Part shown: positions 8,781 through 18,546 of the stretch, in pieces
How positions within the stretch are numbered: position 1 is the first letter of the stretch
How the letters are laid out: the number at the start of each line of letters is the position of its first letter
DNA from: Alphaproteobacteria bacterium
GTDB lineage: Bacteria; Pseudomonadota; Alphaproteobacteria; UBA6615
Assembly: GCA_011087645.1 (NCBI GenBank)
Contig: JAALLF010000016.1
Span: 1 to 64,000 of the forward strand
Direction of reading: 5' to 3'
DNA: 64,000 nucleotides
The notes under the pieces: generated by a model
What the model was told of the DNA's origin: nothing
What the model saw: the letters and a program-made list of their open reading frames with translations, nothing else
Database searches by the model: none
Translations under genes and position numbers: made by a program

Positions 8781-9233
8781 ATGAGCTCTCATACACCCGA
8801 AGGCGAAACCCTCACTGACCTCATACTCGAGGTTTTCCAGCTGAACGGCGACCTCATCGCCGCCGGCAACCAGTTAACCCAGCCAATGGGTTTGACGAGT
8901 GCCCGCTGGCAGGTGATGGGGGCTATCGCCTTGGCGGGAATCCCCCTAACCGTCGCGCAGATAGCGCGGCGCATGGGACTTACCCGCCAGGGCGTTCAAC
9001 GCCTGGTAAATGAACTGAGCGCACTCAAACTGCTTGAGCTATCTGATAATCCAGATCATCGCCGAGCAAAACTCGTGACCCTCAGTGCCGAAGGCTCGCA
9101 GGTGTTCGAAAGAGTGGATACAGCTCAGATTTCTTGGGTTAATAATCTGCCCCATGGCGTGAGTGAAAAAGATCTACGGCTCTGTCTGCGCGTGTTAGGT
9201 CGTGTGAGGTCAGCGCTGCACGACGATAATTGA
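8781..9233 (+). CDS. MarR-family transcriptional regulator
   Basis: 150 residues from ATG 8781. The winged helix-turn-helix core is recognisable: a helix with SARWQVMGAI, then LTVAQIARRMGLTRQGVQRLVNEL as the DNA-reading part, then the wing around SDNPDHRRAKLVTLS, which is diagnostic for MarR. It would bind as a dimer to the TGACA-N6-TGTCA sites next to it. The start lacks a Shine-Dalgarno sequence because the operator touches the ATG, so the mRNA may be leaderless. The ligand is unknown. Confidence 0.9.
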   Translation: MSSHTPEGETLTDLILEVFQLNGDLIAAGNQLTQPMGLTSARWQVMGAIALAGIPLTVAQIARRMGLTRQGVQRLVNELSALKLLELSDNPDHRRAKLVTLSAEGSQVFERVDTAQISWVNNLPHGVSEKDLRLCLRVLGRVRSALHDDN

Positions 9234-9419
9234 GGGGCGATTTTTTATCGCGAGCGCAGCGGTCGCGAATTGCGATAGGTGTTCACGATCCTTATGAGTT
9301 CGACCTGTTCGCAACGGCCGCGCGGGTTTACTGTATCGTCTTCGAACGTATTATGGCGGCGATAGTGCTAAAATCGCGATCCGTGAATGGAAACCCAATA
9401 AACGCAGGGGAAGATAGAA

Positions 9420-10412
9420 ATGATCAAAGCCGGTATTGCCGGGCTCGGCTGGTGGGGCCAAAATCTAGTGCGTTCGGTGCAGGGCAAGAGCGATGCGATT
9501 TCGTTCACCGCCGGCGCGGTGCGCCATCCGGAAAAGGCCGCCGAGTTCGCCGGCCAGCAGGGGCTTGCCTTGTTCGACAGCTTTGAGGCGATGCTCGCCG
9601 ACGGCGACATCGAGGCGGTCGTTCTAGCAACGCCGCACTCGACCCACGCCGAACAGATGGTCGCGGCGGCGGCGGCGGGCAAGCACATCTATTGCGAGAA
9701 ACCGTTCACCATGCACAAAACCGATGCCGAACGCGCGGTGGCCGCCGCCAACGCGGCGGGCGTGCAGGTGGTGGTCGGCCAAAACCGGCGCTTTCACCCG
9801 GCGATGGGCGAACTTCGCGAACGCGTGCTGTCGGGCGCATTGGGTACGGCGCTGCACGTTGAGGCAACGGAAGGAGGTCCCTCGGCTATCGGGCTGAAGC
9901 CGGATAACTGGCGCTCGCAACGCAGCGAATGGCCGGCCGGCGGCATGACGCCGATGGGCATCCACCTTATCGACGGGATGATCGATCTGTTCGGCACCGT
10001 ATCGTCGGTCTATTGCCAAAGCGTTCACCGGTTCGTCGAGGCCGATGTCGACGACGCCACCTCGGCGCTGCTGCAGTTCGACAACGGCATGACCGGCTAT
10101 ATCGGCATCGTCCTGGCGACGCGTCCGCAGCTGCGCTTCGCCGTGCACGGCACCGACGCCATCGCGACGATCCGCGAGCGCTCCTACAATTTCCTCGACA
10201 TCGTGCCCTTCGAGGGCGAGCCGGAAAATATCGACTATGGCGACTACAAGATGGATGGCGATGCGCTGACCGCCGAGCTCGAGGCGTTTGCAGGCGCCAT
10301 CGACGGCACCGCGCCGTATCCGATACCCCACGACCAGATCATCCACGCCGTCGCGGTGCTCGAAGCGATAATCAAATCGGCCGAGACCAAGGCGCCGGAA
10401 GCGGTCGCTTAA
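9420..10412 (+). CDS. Gfo/Idh/MocA-family sugar oxidoreductase
   Basis: 330 residues from ATG 9420, with AGGGGAAG upstream. The N-terminal Rossmann fold has GLGWWG at 8-13, and the family motif E-K-P is at 93-95. The C-terminal alpha/beta domain contains [12 protein letters not shown], with the aspartate and histidine expected at the active site of NAD(P)-dependent sugar or inositol dehydrogenases. It overlaps by 4 bases, tail to tail, with the sugar ABC ATPase gene, so it probably oxidises the imported sugar or a derivative. Exact substrate not determinable. Confidence 0.88.
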   Translation: MIKAGIAGLGWWGQNLVRSVQGKSDAISFTAGAVRHPEKAAEFAGQQGLALFDSFEAMLADGDIEAVVLATPHSTHAEQMVAAAAAGKHIYCEKPFTMHKTDAERAVAAANAAGVQVVVGQNRRFHPAMGELRERVLSGALGTALHVEATEGGPSAIGLKPDNWRSQRSEWPAGGMTPMGIHLIDGMIDLFGTVSSVYCQSVHRFVEADVDDATSALLQFDNGMTGYIGIVLATRPQLRFAVHGTDAIATIRERSYNFLDIVPFEGEPENIDYGDYKMDGDALTAELEAFAGAIDGTAPYPIPHDQIIHAVAVLEAIIKSAETKAPEAVA

Positions 10413-11593
10413 CGCAGGGCGCCGCCGGTCTCCGGATCGAAGAAGTGCAGCGCGTCGGTTTCGTAGGCGATGTCAACGAGGTCCCCGCGCTTGGGCGCGG
10501 CGCGGGGGTCGATTCGGGCGACGAATATCATGTTCTGTTGCGCGCCAGCGCCGTCGTCCCCCTCCTCGCGGACGTTGTCGAGAAGGGTCTCGCTCCTAAT
10601 CGGCTCGGCATCCGTTTGCAGGTAGACGAGCGCCTCGGCGCCGAGAAACTCGACCAGGTCGACCCGAGCACGGATCCGCTGGCCGTCGGGCACGTCTGCC
10701 TCGGGGATGAAGAAGGCCTCCGGGCGGGTCCCCAGCACCACCTCTTGGCCGACACGCTCCGGAACGCGGGGATATCTTTCGATGCTGGACTGGTCGATGG
10801 CGAACGAATTGCTGCCGAACCCAACCACCGGGCCCGACCCGTCGCCTTGCTCGAGCCGCGCGCGGCACAGGTTCATCGGTGGCGAGCCGATGAAGCCGGC
10901 GACGAAGGCATTCGCCGGCGACGCGTATAGCGTGTGCGGCGCCGCCAACTGCTGCAAGACTCCGTCGCGCATAACGGCAACCCGGTCCCCTATGGTCATC
11001 GCCTCGACCTGGTCGTGTGTGACGTACATCATGGTCGTCCCCAGCTCATACTGGAGCCGGGAAATCTCGCCCCGCATCTGCACCCGCAGCTTCGCATCGA
11101 GGTTCGATAGCGGTTCGTCCATGAGAAAGACGCGCGGTTCGCGAACGATCGCGCGGCCCATGGCCACGCGCTGGCGCTGCCCGCCCGACAGTTGTCGCGG
11201 GTGCCGGTCGAGTAGGTTGGTGATATCGAGGATCTCAGCCGCCGCGCGAACGCGCTTGGCCTTTTCAGCAGCGGCCACCTTTGCGATGCGCAGGGGGTAG
11301 CCCATATTCTGTTCGACGGTCATGTGGGGGTAGAGCGCGTAGGTCTGGAAGACCATCGCGATATCGCGCTCGCGGGGTGTGAGCTTGTTGACCACTTGGC
11401 CGTCGATCGCGATCTCGCCGTCGGTCACCTCCTCCAACCCCGCCACCATGCGCAGCGAGGTCGACTTGCCGCAGCCCGACGGCCCCACCAGCACAACCAG
11501 CTCGCCGTCGGCGATGTGGATGTCGAGATTGTCGACCGCGACCGTGCCGTTGTCGAACCGCTTGGTCAAACGCCTGAGCTCGAGTTCACTCAA
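10409..11593 (-). CDS. sugar ABC transporter ATP-binding protein (UgpC/MalK type)
   Basis: 394 residues. Walker A GPSGCGKS is at 37-44, the Q-loop is [11 protein letters not shown] at 81-91, the signature is LSGGQRQR at 135-142, and Walker B plus D-loop is [13 protein letters not shown] at 155-167. The C-terminal third (about 240-394) is the TOBE/MalK regulatory extension. It powers uptake of a carbohydrate or glycerol-phosphate-like substrate through the two permeases encoded upstream. Last gene of the four-gene minus-strand operon, 51 bases after the second permease. Confidence 0.93.
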   Translation of the reverse strand: MSELELRRLTKRFDNGTVAVDNLDIHIADGELVVLVGPSGCGKSTSLRMVAGLEEVTDGEIAIDGQVVNKLTPRERDIAMVFQTYALYPHMTVEQNMGYPLRIAKVAAAEKAKRVRAAAEILDITNLLDRHPRQLSGGQRQRVAMGRAIVREPRVFLMDEPLSNLDAKLRVQMRGEISRLQYELGTTMMYVTHDQVEAMTIGDRVAVMRDGVLQQLAAPHTLYASPANAFVAGFIGSPPMNLCRARLEQGDGSGPVVGFGSNSFAIDQSSIERYPRVPERVGQEVVLGTRPEAFFIPEADVPDGQRIRARVDLVEFLGAEALVYLQTDAEPIRSETLLDNVREEGDDGAGAQQNMIFVARIDPRAAPKRGDLVDIAYETDALHFFDPETGGALR

Positions 11594-11644
11594 TGCTCTC
11601 TCCTCGTTACAAACTCAACTGGCTGCCGTGGTTGCAACACATCG

Positions 11645-12589
11645 CTACTTCACCGCGCCGCTCAGCAGGCCCTCGGCCACGTAGCGCTCGATGCGCAGAT
11701 AGACGAGGACCAACGGCAAGATCGTCAGCAGTGCGAAGGCGTTCTGAATCGGAAAATCGGCGATGCCTGTGGCGTCCTGCATCAAAAACAGTTCATACGG
11801 TAGCGTGCGCGACGCCGCCGTCTGGGTAAGCGCCAGCACAAGTTCGAACTCGTTCCAGGCCTCGCGGAAGGCCAGAACAGAGACCGTGAGCAGTGCGGGG
11901 ATAGACAGGGGCATGACCACGGTCCAGATCGTCTGAAACTGTGAGGCTCCGTCCACCGCGGCGGCCTCCTCAAGCTCCCGTGGGATGGCTTGGAAAAAAC
12001 CGATCATGAGCCAAGTCGCCAACGGCAACAGCATTCCGGTGAACACGATGATCAGGAAGATGCGCGAGTCGAACGCGCCGAGCTCGACCGCCAAGAAAAA
12101 CAACGGCACCATGAGCCCGACTTTGGGTATCAGTAACGGCAAGAGGGCGAACAGCAGCATCAGGTGCCGGCCGCGGAAGCGGAAGCGCGCGAAGGCATAG
12201 GCCGCGGGCACGCCCAGCAGCAGCGTGAGGACGAGACTGCCGAACCCGATCACAACGCTATTCCACAGCGTCTGTTGGAAACCGGGGCGCGCCAGCACGC
12301 GGGCATACGCATCGAGCGTCGGCTTATCGGGGATAAATCCGGGGTCTGCGAAGACCTGAGCGGGCTCCTTAAATGACACCGACAGAGAGATCAAAAAAGG
12401 TCCGAGGGTCCACAGCACGAGCCCGGCCAGGGGCAGCCACACCAAGGCGGCCACCCGCGGTCCCCGGAGCCATGACGCAACGCGCAAGCGTCGGTCGACG
12501 GTCGATGGCGACGCGGCAGGCGGTCTTCCCACGGGTGGTTCCGGCGAGCGCTGCACTGGTGCGGTATGGTGTTCGTGAATATCCGACAT
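11645..12589 (-). CDS. sugar ABC transporter permease (MalG type)
   Basis: 314 residues with a 45-residue charged N-terminal tail and six predicted membrane helices. The EAA loop reads EAAAVDGASQFQTIWTVVMPLSIP, with the conserved E-A-A and G, and is the contact site for the ATPase. The protein ends close to the membrane with YVAEGLLSGAVK, where the G-L-x-x-G-A-V-K ending is typical of MalG-like carbohydrate permeases. It starts 3 bases after the stop of the first permease, so translation is probably coupled. Confidence 0.92.
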   Translation of the reverse strand: MSDIHEHHTAPVQRSPEPPVGRPPAASPSTVDRRLRVASWLRGPRVAALVWLPLAGLVLWTLGPFLISLSVSFKEPAQVFADPGFIPDKPTLDAYARVLARPGFQQTLWNSVVIGFGSLVLTLLLGVPAAYAFARFRFRGRHLMLLFALLPLLIPKVGLMVPLFFLAVELGAFDSRIFLIIVFTGMLLPLATWLMIGFFQAIPRELEEAAAVDGASQFQTIWTVVMPLSIPALLTVSVLAFREAWNEFELVLALTQTAASRTLPYELFLMQDATGIADFPIQNAFALLTILPLVLVYLRIERYVAEGLLSGAVK

Positions 12590-12592
12590 CCT

Positions 12593-13510
12593 CTACGTCG
12601 CCCCGAATTTGCGCTGCAGACGCAGATAAAACAGCGTCAGGCCCGCGTTCAGCACGAAGATGATGATCACCATCGCCATCGCGGTTCCGGTGTCGAATTC
12701 GTCGAAACCCAACCGCACAAGCTCGAGCGTGAGCAGTTGGGTGGCATCGGCCGGGCCGCCCCCCGTAAGCGCGAGGACTGTACCCAGAGAGGTCACGGCC
12801 TTAAAGCTGAGCCACACTGTGGCGAGGGTGAGCTGCGGGGCGATCAGCGGCAGGGAGATGTGCAGCGCGCTGTGCCAACTGTTGGCCCCGTCGACCGTGG
12901 CCGCCTCGGTGAGCTGTTTGTCGATGGTTTGCAGGCCGCCGAGCACAAACAACAGGGCCAGCGGCAGGTCGGTCCAGACCTGCGCGACGATCACCACGAT
13001 CATCGCGTAGACCCCGTTCGACAACCACGGCAGGCCTTCAAAGCCGAGGAATTCGAGGGCCTGGTTGGGGAACCCGAAGTCGCCGTTAAACATGGTCCGG
13101 AACATCAGGGCCGCCGCCACACTGGAGACGATGTACGGCAGGATCGCCAGGCCCCGGATGAACCGCAGGCCCGAGACGACCCGGTTGAGCGCAAAGCCAA
13201 AAATTACGCTAAGGGTGAGCCCGAGGACAATTACCCCGCCAACGAAGATCCCGGTCCGTCCCAACGCGGACCAGAACTGCGGCTCGCTGAACACGCCGAT
13301 ATAGTTGGCGAGCCCGACAAATGGCTCCTCGTCGCTCAGCGGACTGATCGCGAACAGGCTCTGCCAGGCGGCGAAGATCACCGGGAAGCCTAAGAACACC
13401 GCGATGGTGATCAAGGCTGGCGCCGAACTCAGATACGCGATCCACGGACGCTGCCACCCGACGATCGTCGTGGTTGAGGCGGCGCTCGTCGTCGGTTCGC
13501 TTGCGGCCAT
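12593..13510 (-). CDS. sugar ABC transporter permease (MalF type)
   Basis: 305 residues, starting at ATG 13510. Six membrane helices are predicted. SAPALITIAVFLGFPV at the start and the EAA loop EAATVDGANSWHSALHISLPL near 220-240 are characteristic of the MalF/UgpA branch. It forms the translocation channel with the MalG-type partner encoded next. It lies 100 bases after the binding-protein gene. Confidence 0.92.
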   Translation of the reverse strand: MAASEPTTSAASTTTIVGWQRPWIAYLSSAPALITIAVFLGFPVIFAAWQSLFAISPLSDEEPFVGLANYIGVFSEPQFWSALGRTGIFVGGVIVLGLTLSVIFGFALNRVVSGLRFIRGLAILPYIVSSVAAALMFRTMFNGDFGFPNQALEFLGFEGLPWLSNGVYAMIVVIVAQVWTDLPLALLFVLGGLQTIDKQLTEAATVDGANSWHSALHISLPLIAPQLTLATVWLSFKAVTSLGTVLALTGGGPADATQLLTLELVRLGFDEFDTGTAMAMVIIIFVLNAGLTLFYLRLQRKFGAT

Positions 13511-13610
13511 GCTGGCCTACTCCTCACCAGTACACTGGCCGCGGACGATCCACGCCGGCCCGTACCGCCCACTCCGCAAGAGTGGGCGGAAACACGGTAC
13601 CGGCGTCTAC

Positions 13611-14960
13611 TCAGGGCTTGCGGACGGCGTTGAACTTAGCCTGCCATTCTGCCGCCACCGCCGCCGGATCCTTATCCGGATTTGACACGACGAACTCGTT
13701 AAGCCGCTCCATCACGTCCTCGGCGGACGGAAAGTCGGTATCCACCGGGAATACGCCCATTTTCGCGAAGGCGGCGACATTTTCCGGCCGCCAGGCTGGT
13801 ACCCACTGCTTTAGCGCATCCGCGTCATCGAGAACGGCCGCGGTGCGGTGGGGGTCGGCGCCTGCGAGCATAAGTTCCAGCGCCACGTCGGGATCCATGA
13901 GGAACCGCAAGGCGAGGCCAGCCTCGTCCTTGGCGCCGCGCCCATCCGCATCGGCGGTGATGAAGAAGGTTCGGGCCGGGGCCGTAATGACACCGTCTTG
14001 GTCGCTACCCGTGCGGCTGGTTGGCATGGGCACAAGATTAAAGTGCTCACCCGGTTTCAGACCGGCCTCTTCGGCGTCGAGCGCGGTCGGGGCGGAGTCC
14101 AGCATCATGCCGATGTTCGACCCGACGAAGCCGCCGCGCATATTATCGTCGTTCCAGGCGATTGCCTCGCTGCTGGCCAAGCCCTCACGCGCCAGTGTCT
14201 GGACCCAGTTGATCCAGTACTGTCCCGCCTCGCTTTGGAGATTTGGGATCGATCCGTCGAACTTCACGCCCATAGCCGTCATAGAAGCGAATACATGGTT
14301 CGCGCCGGCGCCACGCTGCGCCCACCAGCCGAACGGAACCGAATCAGGCTGTACTTTCTTGATGGCGCGGGCGAAGTCGAGCACGTCATCCCAGGTCTTG
14401 GGGGCGCCGGTGACACCCGCTTCCTTCAGCCAGTCCGTGCGGAAGTAAATCTCTTCCATCGATGCGGTGTTGGCCATGCCGACGAGCTTGCCGTCCCACA
14501 TGCCTTCCTGCCAGTTGGCGGCGTAGGTCTGGGCGAAGCTCTCGGGGTCGTCTTTTTCCCACTGGTCGACCACGTCCTGGATCGGCACGACGACACCAGC
14601 CTCGGCGACCACCGGGCGCAGAAAGCCGTCGAGGTGTACGACGTCGGGTAGCTTCAATCCGGCGCGCTTCATGCGGATCAACTGCGCGAACAGATTATCA
14701 TCGGGCTGGACATCTACTTTCAGCTTGATCCCGGTCTTTTCGGTGAACGCGTCCAGCCGCTCCTGGGACGGCACGGTGTATTCGCGGGCAAACCAGATGG
14801 TCAGCTCTTCGACTTTCTCATCTTGGGCTGCGGCCTGGCCGCCGCCGAACGCCGTGGCCGCCAGCGTGAGAACCGTCAGTACGGCCAGCCCGCCCTGGAA
14901 CCTGCGTCGTGTTGGTGAGCCCGCGGCTCGTCTATGCAACCACTTGATCGCGCTGTTCAT
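13611..14960 (-). CDS. sugar ABC transporter substrate-binding protein (family 1)
   Basis: 449 residues from ATG 14960, chosen for AAGGGAGAG just upstream; longer in-frame reads have no ribosome site. A long signal peptide (twin arginines, then GLAVLTVLTLAATAFGG, cleavage near AAAQD) exports it to the periplasm. The mature part has the family-1 pattern: EELTIWFAREYTV, a domain with LKEAGVTGAPKTWDDVLDFA, and a C-terminal AEWQAKFNAV helix. It captures a sugar for the permeases encoded downstream. First gene of the operon, whose promoter must lie in the long AT-rich gap upstream. Confidence 0.92.
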   Translation of the reverse strand: MNSAIKWLHRRAAGSPTRRRFQGGLAVLTVLTLAATAFGGGQAAAQDEKVEELTIWFAREYTVPSQERLDAFTEKTGIKLKVDVQPDDNLFAQLIRMKRAGLKLPDVVHLDGFLRPVVAEAGVVVPIQDVVDQWEKDDPESFAQTYAANWQEGMWDGKLVGMANTASMEEIYFRTDWLKEAGVTGAPKTWDDVLDFARAIKKVQPDSVPFGWWAQRGAGANHVFASMTAMGVKFDGSIPNLQSEAGQYWINWVQTLAREGLASSEAIAWNDDNMRGGFVGSNIGMMLDSAPTALDAEEAGLKPGEHFNLVPMPTSRTGSDQDGVITAPARTFFITADADGRGAKDEAGLALRFLMDPDVALELMLAGADPHRTAAVLDDADALKQWVPAWRPENVAAFAKMGVFPVDTDFPSAEDVMERLNEFVVSNPDKDPAAVAAEWQAKFNAVRKP

Positions 14961-15907
14961 GTGTCTCTCCCTTGCCCTGTCGTGTCTCCCGCCGATGCTG
15001 GCTGAGGCCTCCCAGTCACCCACCGGGCGGGCACGATGGCTCATTTATTCAAAAAAATTTCTCCTCAAAAACGCGCTTCAAAAATATATATATTTTTGCG
15101 TAACACGCTGTGCGGAGCGAAGCAATCGACCGACACGGTTGTAAAATCTCCGAAAAATTGGGTTGCCGGCGTGAACCCAGACAATATTGGCTTCTCTCTG
15201 GACGACAGCTTTCGGCTAAATCGGGCCACCAGCGGTTACTCTCGATCATGATCGGTTTACGCATCGAAACGGACATACGACAATCCGGAATAGTGCAGCC
15301 AGCACCCCATCGGACAATTACGAACGGAGTTTACTCACACCGGTTATCGCAAATTCCTCGCCACTGTACCGTTCGAGCTTGCGCGCCGCTAAAAGTCCCA
15401 TTCTGTACATCGAAGCCAAATTTGGTGAAACCTCGCCACATTCTCTTGCGAGGTGTGCTTGGGCGCTGGCCGGGGATTAAAATGAATTTGCGGATCGAAG
15501 AATTCATTGTTTCCATTTACCCGTGGACAAGCGACTTAAAGTGGCCTGGTACCCTGCGGGGTACATTTTCGACGATTCTCAGATAAACTGCGCCCTAAGC
15601 GCCTTAGATCAATTTAGAGTGCGTGTAGTCCGGATGAAGGGCGAGATTCCACGCTAAATAAGCGAATATAATTCCTGATTTAAGTCTGTTTACAGTACGA
15701 TGAGCGGCCCCTCTAGAACGCCATCGCAATGTCGAGCTGCAATGGTTCGCGTTGCAGGGTGCCGGAAATCCGGGACTCGGTCGGCCGAGCAACCCCCACG
15801 GAACCCTGGACCGCCTTTCTGATGCAACTTTAAATTAACCTTGATCTGGGAATGTCGCCGAATACGCCTTCCACGCTTAACCGGAAACAACAAATAGGCT
15901 CACAGTC
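14961..15907. other. long low-GC intergenic region
   Basis: Nearly 950 bases without a credible gene; every open frame is short and without homology signals. Composition is visibly lower in GC (sampled line near 15181 about 52 percent) than the flanking operon. It contains an A/T palindrome (15079-15098) and an inverted repeat GTACCC-4-GGGTAC (15549-15564). It should hold the divergent promoters of the sugar operon and the Asp-box protein. A decayed gene is possible, but none is recognisable. Confidence 0.5.
15079..15098. repeat. 20-bp A/T palindrome upstream of the sugar operon
   Basis: A perfect 20-bp palindrome made of C, A5, alternating TA, T5, G lies about 120 bases before the binding-protein start codon. 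It follows an A/T-rich run (15045-15085). It could be a regulator site, part of the promoter or an easily melting element. Nothing in the sequence decides which. Confidence 0.5.
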
Positions 15908-18304
15908 GTGACACATAGGCTTTGGTTTTCCTTTCTACTAATTTTTACTCTGCTGGTCCGCGCTGTGCCGATTGACGCCCACGTGCCTCATGACCACGTG
16001 CACGATATAGCCACAAACGCTGACTTCGCGGTCGCGATCGTAAGAGCTGATCTCTATGTTTCGCGAAATGCCGGCCTATCCTGGGAACGAAGGACCCAGG
16101 GCCTTTTTTGCACTGGACGGCCGCTCTCTGTCGCGATTTCTCCAGCCTTTGCCAGCGATGAGACTGTGTTCGTAGCATGCAATAACAGCGTCTATCGGTC
16201 CACGGACGGCGGAAACACTTTCGAAATTGCCGGAGAGACACCCGAGCGTGCGAGATTGACCCTGTATCTATCGCCGGGCTTTGCGAAGGATGCCACCCTA
16301 CTGGCACAATCGCACACCGGGAATCTCATGCGTAGTTCGGACGGCGCGCGCAGTTGGAGGCGGATTGAGGGGATTGAATCTGTAACCGCTGTCAAGTGGA
16401 CTGACTCGGGCCTCCTCGCGGGGAATAGCAAAGGTAGCCTCTTTTTTTCGAGAGACAATGGGATGTCCTGGGAAAGCATTGGGCGTCTTCCGCAGCCTTT
16501 CGAAATAACCGGGTTCGCACTCCCGAGTGGAATTGGCAATGCGTTCCATATCGCCACAAGCGACGGCGTCTTCGTAGCAACGGATGGAGGTCAGTCAATT
16601 CGCCGATCGGGCCTTGGGACACGGGGTGTCCCCTTCACATCGGTAGAGACATTCACGCGAAACGGAGAACGCATGTTGCTGGCGACGTCGTGGCGCGAGG
16701 CCGTCTATGTTAGCAAAGACAACGGCCAAAACTGGAAGCTGCTGAGCGAAGGACTCGAGAAAAGCAAACAGGCAGATGAATTCAACCAACCGCATTTCAC
16801 CAAGATCGTCGCTGCCGGCGATGGAGCGTTCTTACTGGCGGGGTTCGCGGCGTTGTACCGCTCAGAAGACGGCGGCGAAAGTTGGCACCGCATTGAGATA
16901 AGCCTTGGGAATGCCGTCTCGCTGGATATATCGTCGGTGTCTGGTTCGAGTTTCACGTTGGCGCTGTCAACCTATGGCAGCGGTGTTCTTCTGTCAGACG
17001 ACCAGGGGCAATCATGGTCATTCGCAAACAAGAGATTGTGGAACCCTCGCCGGAACGCAATCGCTTTTTCACCCGGTGATATCGATGATCGCCGTCTCTT
17101 TTCCGGTACCTATGGTGGGATAGCGACGGCGGAAGGAGCTGCCGAAGTATGGCGGGGTGTCGATTTGGGTCGGCTAGAAGATCTCCAGGGCGCGTATTTG
17201 GCGCCGACACCTCAATCGATTGCTATTTCGCCAAATTTCCAGCGTGATCAGACCCTTTTCGTGGGAATGTATCCGCATGGAATGCTGCGCTCGGTCGATG
17301 GCGGCCGAACTTATTCGCTGATATGGCAGGGTTCAAGCCCAACACGTTCCCTCGCCATATCGCCCGGCTACGCAACGGTTGGAACCCTGTTCGCCGGCGT
17401 GAAAGACGCAATCTATAAAACGACGGACCGGGGAGAGTCTTGGGAAAAGGTTTGGACGGGTCCGGCTAAAAGGATTGGAATCGCAATTTCTCCCGCGTTC
17501 GAAGAGGATCACACGGTCTTCGCAACGACCGATGGCGGGCTTCTCTGGAGCAAGAACGGCGGGGCAGATTGGCGCTCGGTTCTCCTTCCCTTGAAAGATG
17601 CACAGGTCTTAGGTGTTTCGGTCTCGCCAAATTTCGCGGCGGATGGTCGCGTTCTCCTGCAAATTAAGGGCGTGCCGCTACTTGTCGGGGACCGTAAGCG
17701 GTCCGGCTTCGAATGGACAACTGCGCGGATGCCCGACGGCAACTTCGAGTTCTCTCCCGTGGTCAAACGCGAGGATACGCGTCTACTTGCCTTCTCGCCT
17801 TCTTTCGGGACGGACCAAACCGTTTTTGGCGTGTCTGGTTACAGTATCCTAAAATCGGTTGATGGCGGGTCGAGCTGGGCCTTGCTGGGGGATATACCAA
17901 TCAGAACAGAGGCAGAGTACTCGAAGATCAACTGGTTTCTGCTTCCAGTTAATCCGAGTGGTGACTGGAAGATCGCCTCAGCCAAAAGACCGGGGCGATC
18001 ATCGGGGCGCTCTCTGGTCGCTACCGAGAACGGCGCTTCCGTATCATTTGATTTTGTCGGACGTGGCCTGCGGTGGATCGGAACACACGGCAGATCCGGC
18101 GGCAGATCCAAAGTTTATCTAAATGGGGTGCATCAGGCCACGGTGGATCAGTATGCGCGACGGGACGCCTATGAGACCGTTGATTTCAGCGTGGATGATT
18201 TGCCCTTTGGGCACCATACACTCGTCATAGAAGTCACGGGAACGAAGCACAAGCGTTCGAGAGGGACGCGGGTAGAAGTCGATGCTTTCGACGTGATCCG
18301 TTGA
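15908..18304 (+). CDS. secreted multi-Asp-box beta-propeller protein with C-terminal lectin-like domain
   Basis: 798 residues from GTG 15908, with only a weak ribosome site. A signal peptide (1-24) is followed by a His-rich start, HVPHDHVHD. Twelve Asp-box motifs (S-x-D-x-G-x-S-W type) recur at about 52, 98, 143, 181, 224, 269, 319, 363, 462, 504, 548 and 650. Eight copies of SPxFxxDxTxF lie between them, suggesting two stacked BNR/sialidase-like propellers. Residues about 690-798 look like a jelly-roll carbohydrate-binding domain (FVGRGLRWIGTHG, GHHTLVIEVTG). No catalytic residues can be assigned. It is probably an exported binding or glycan-acting protein. GC is lower than in the neighbours, suggesting transfer. 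Confidence 0.75.
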   Translation: MTHRLWFSFLLIFTLLVRAVPIDAHVPHDHVHDIATNADFAVAIVRADLYVSRNAGLSWERRTQGLFCTGRPLSVAISPAFASDETVFVACNNSVYRSTDGGNTFEIAGETPERARLTLYLSPGFAKDATLLAQSHTGNLMRSSDGARSWRRIEGIESVTAVKWTDSGLLAGNSKGSLFFSRDNGMSWESIGRLPQPFEITGFALPSGIGNAFHIATSDGVFVATDGGQSIRRSGLGTRGVPFTSVETFTRNGERMLLATSWREAVYVSKDNGQNWKLLSEGLEKSKQADEFNQPHFTKIVAAGDGAFLLAGFAALYRSEDGGESWHRIEISLGNAVSLDISSVSGSSFTLALSTYGSGVLLSDDQGQSWSFANKRLWNPRRNAIAFSPGDIDDRRLFSGTYGGIATAEGAAEVWRGVDLGRLEDLQGAYLAPTPQSIAISPNFQRDQTLFVGMYPHGMLRSVDGGRTYSLIWQGSSPTRSLAISPGYATVGTLFAGVKDAIYKTTDRGESWEKVWTGPAKRIGIAISPAFEEDHTVFATTDGGLLWSKNGGADWRSVLLPLKDAQVLGVSVSPNFAADGRVLLQIKGVPLLVGDRKRSGFEWTTARMPDGNFEFSPVVKREDTRLLAFSPSFGTDQTVFGVSGYSILKSVDGGSSWALLGDIPIRTEAEYSKINWFLLPVNPSGDWKIASAKRPGRSSGRSLVATENGASVSFDFVGRGLRWIGTHGRSGGRSKVYLNGVHQATVDQYARRDAYETVDFSVDDLPFGHHTLVIEVTGTKHKRSRGTRVEVDAFDVIR

Positions 18305-18546
18305 TATTCGATCGCGATGCCCGATACCGACGCGGTGGACACGTTACCTCCGGCGCCATTTCAAGATACGGACCCACAATAGCGACGGCCTTGTGTCATC
18401 GGCGATGATTATGTCCGGAATCGGGGCGATGCCGCCATAGCTGGCAAATAGCATTCACAACCGCTATTGACCTCCGCGCCCATCAGACCTCTTTTAATGT
18501 CTCGAAAGTCTGTGTCTAATTGAGGCGTGACTAACCGGAGGCAGGT

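Noticed and set aside
15049..15900. Several short open frames in the long gap before the Asp-box gene
   Set aside because: All are under 160 codons, overlap on several frames, have no ribosome site and no recognisable motif.
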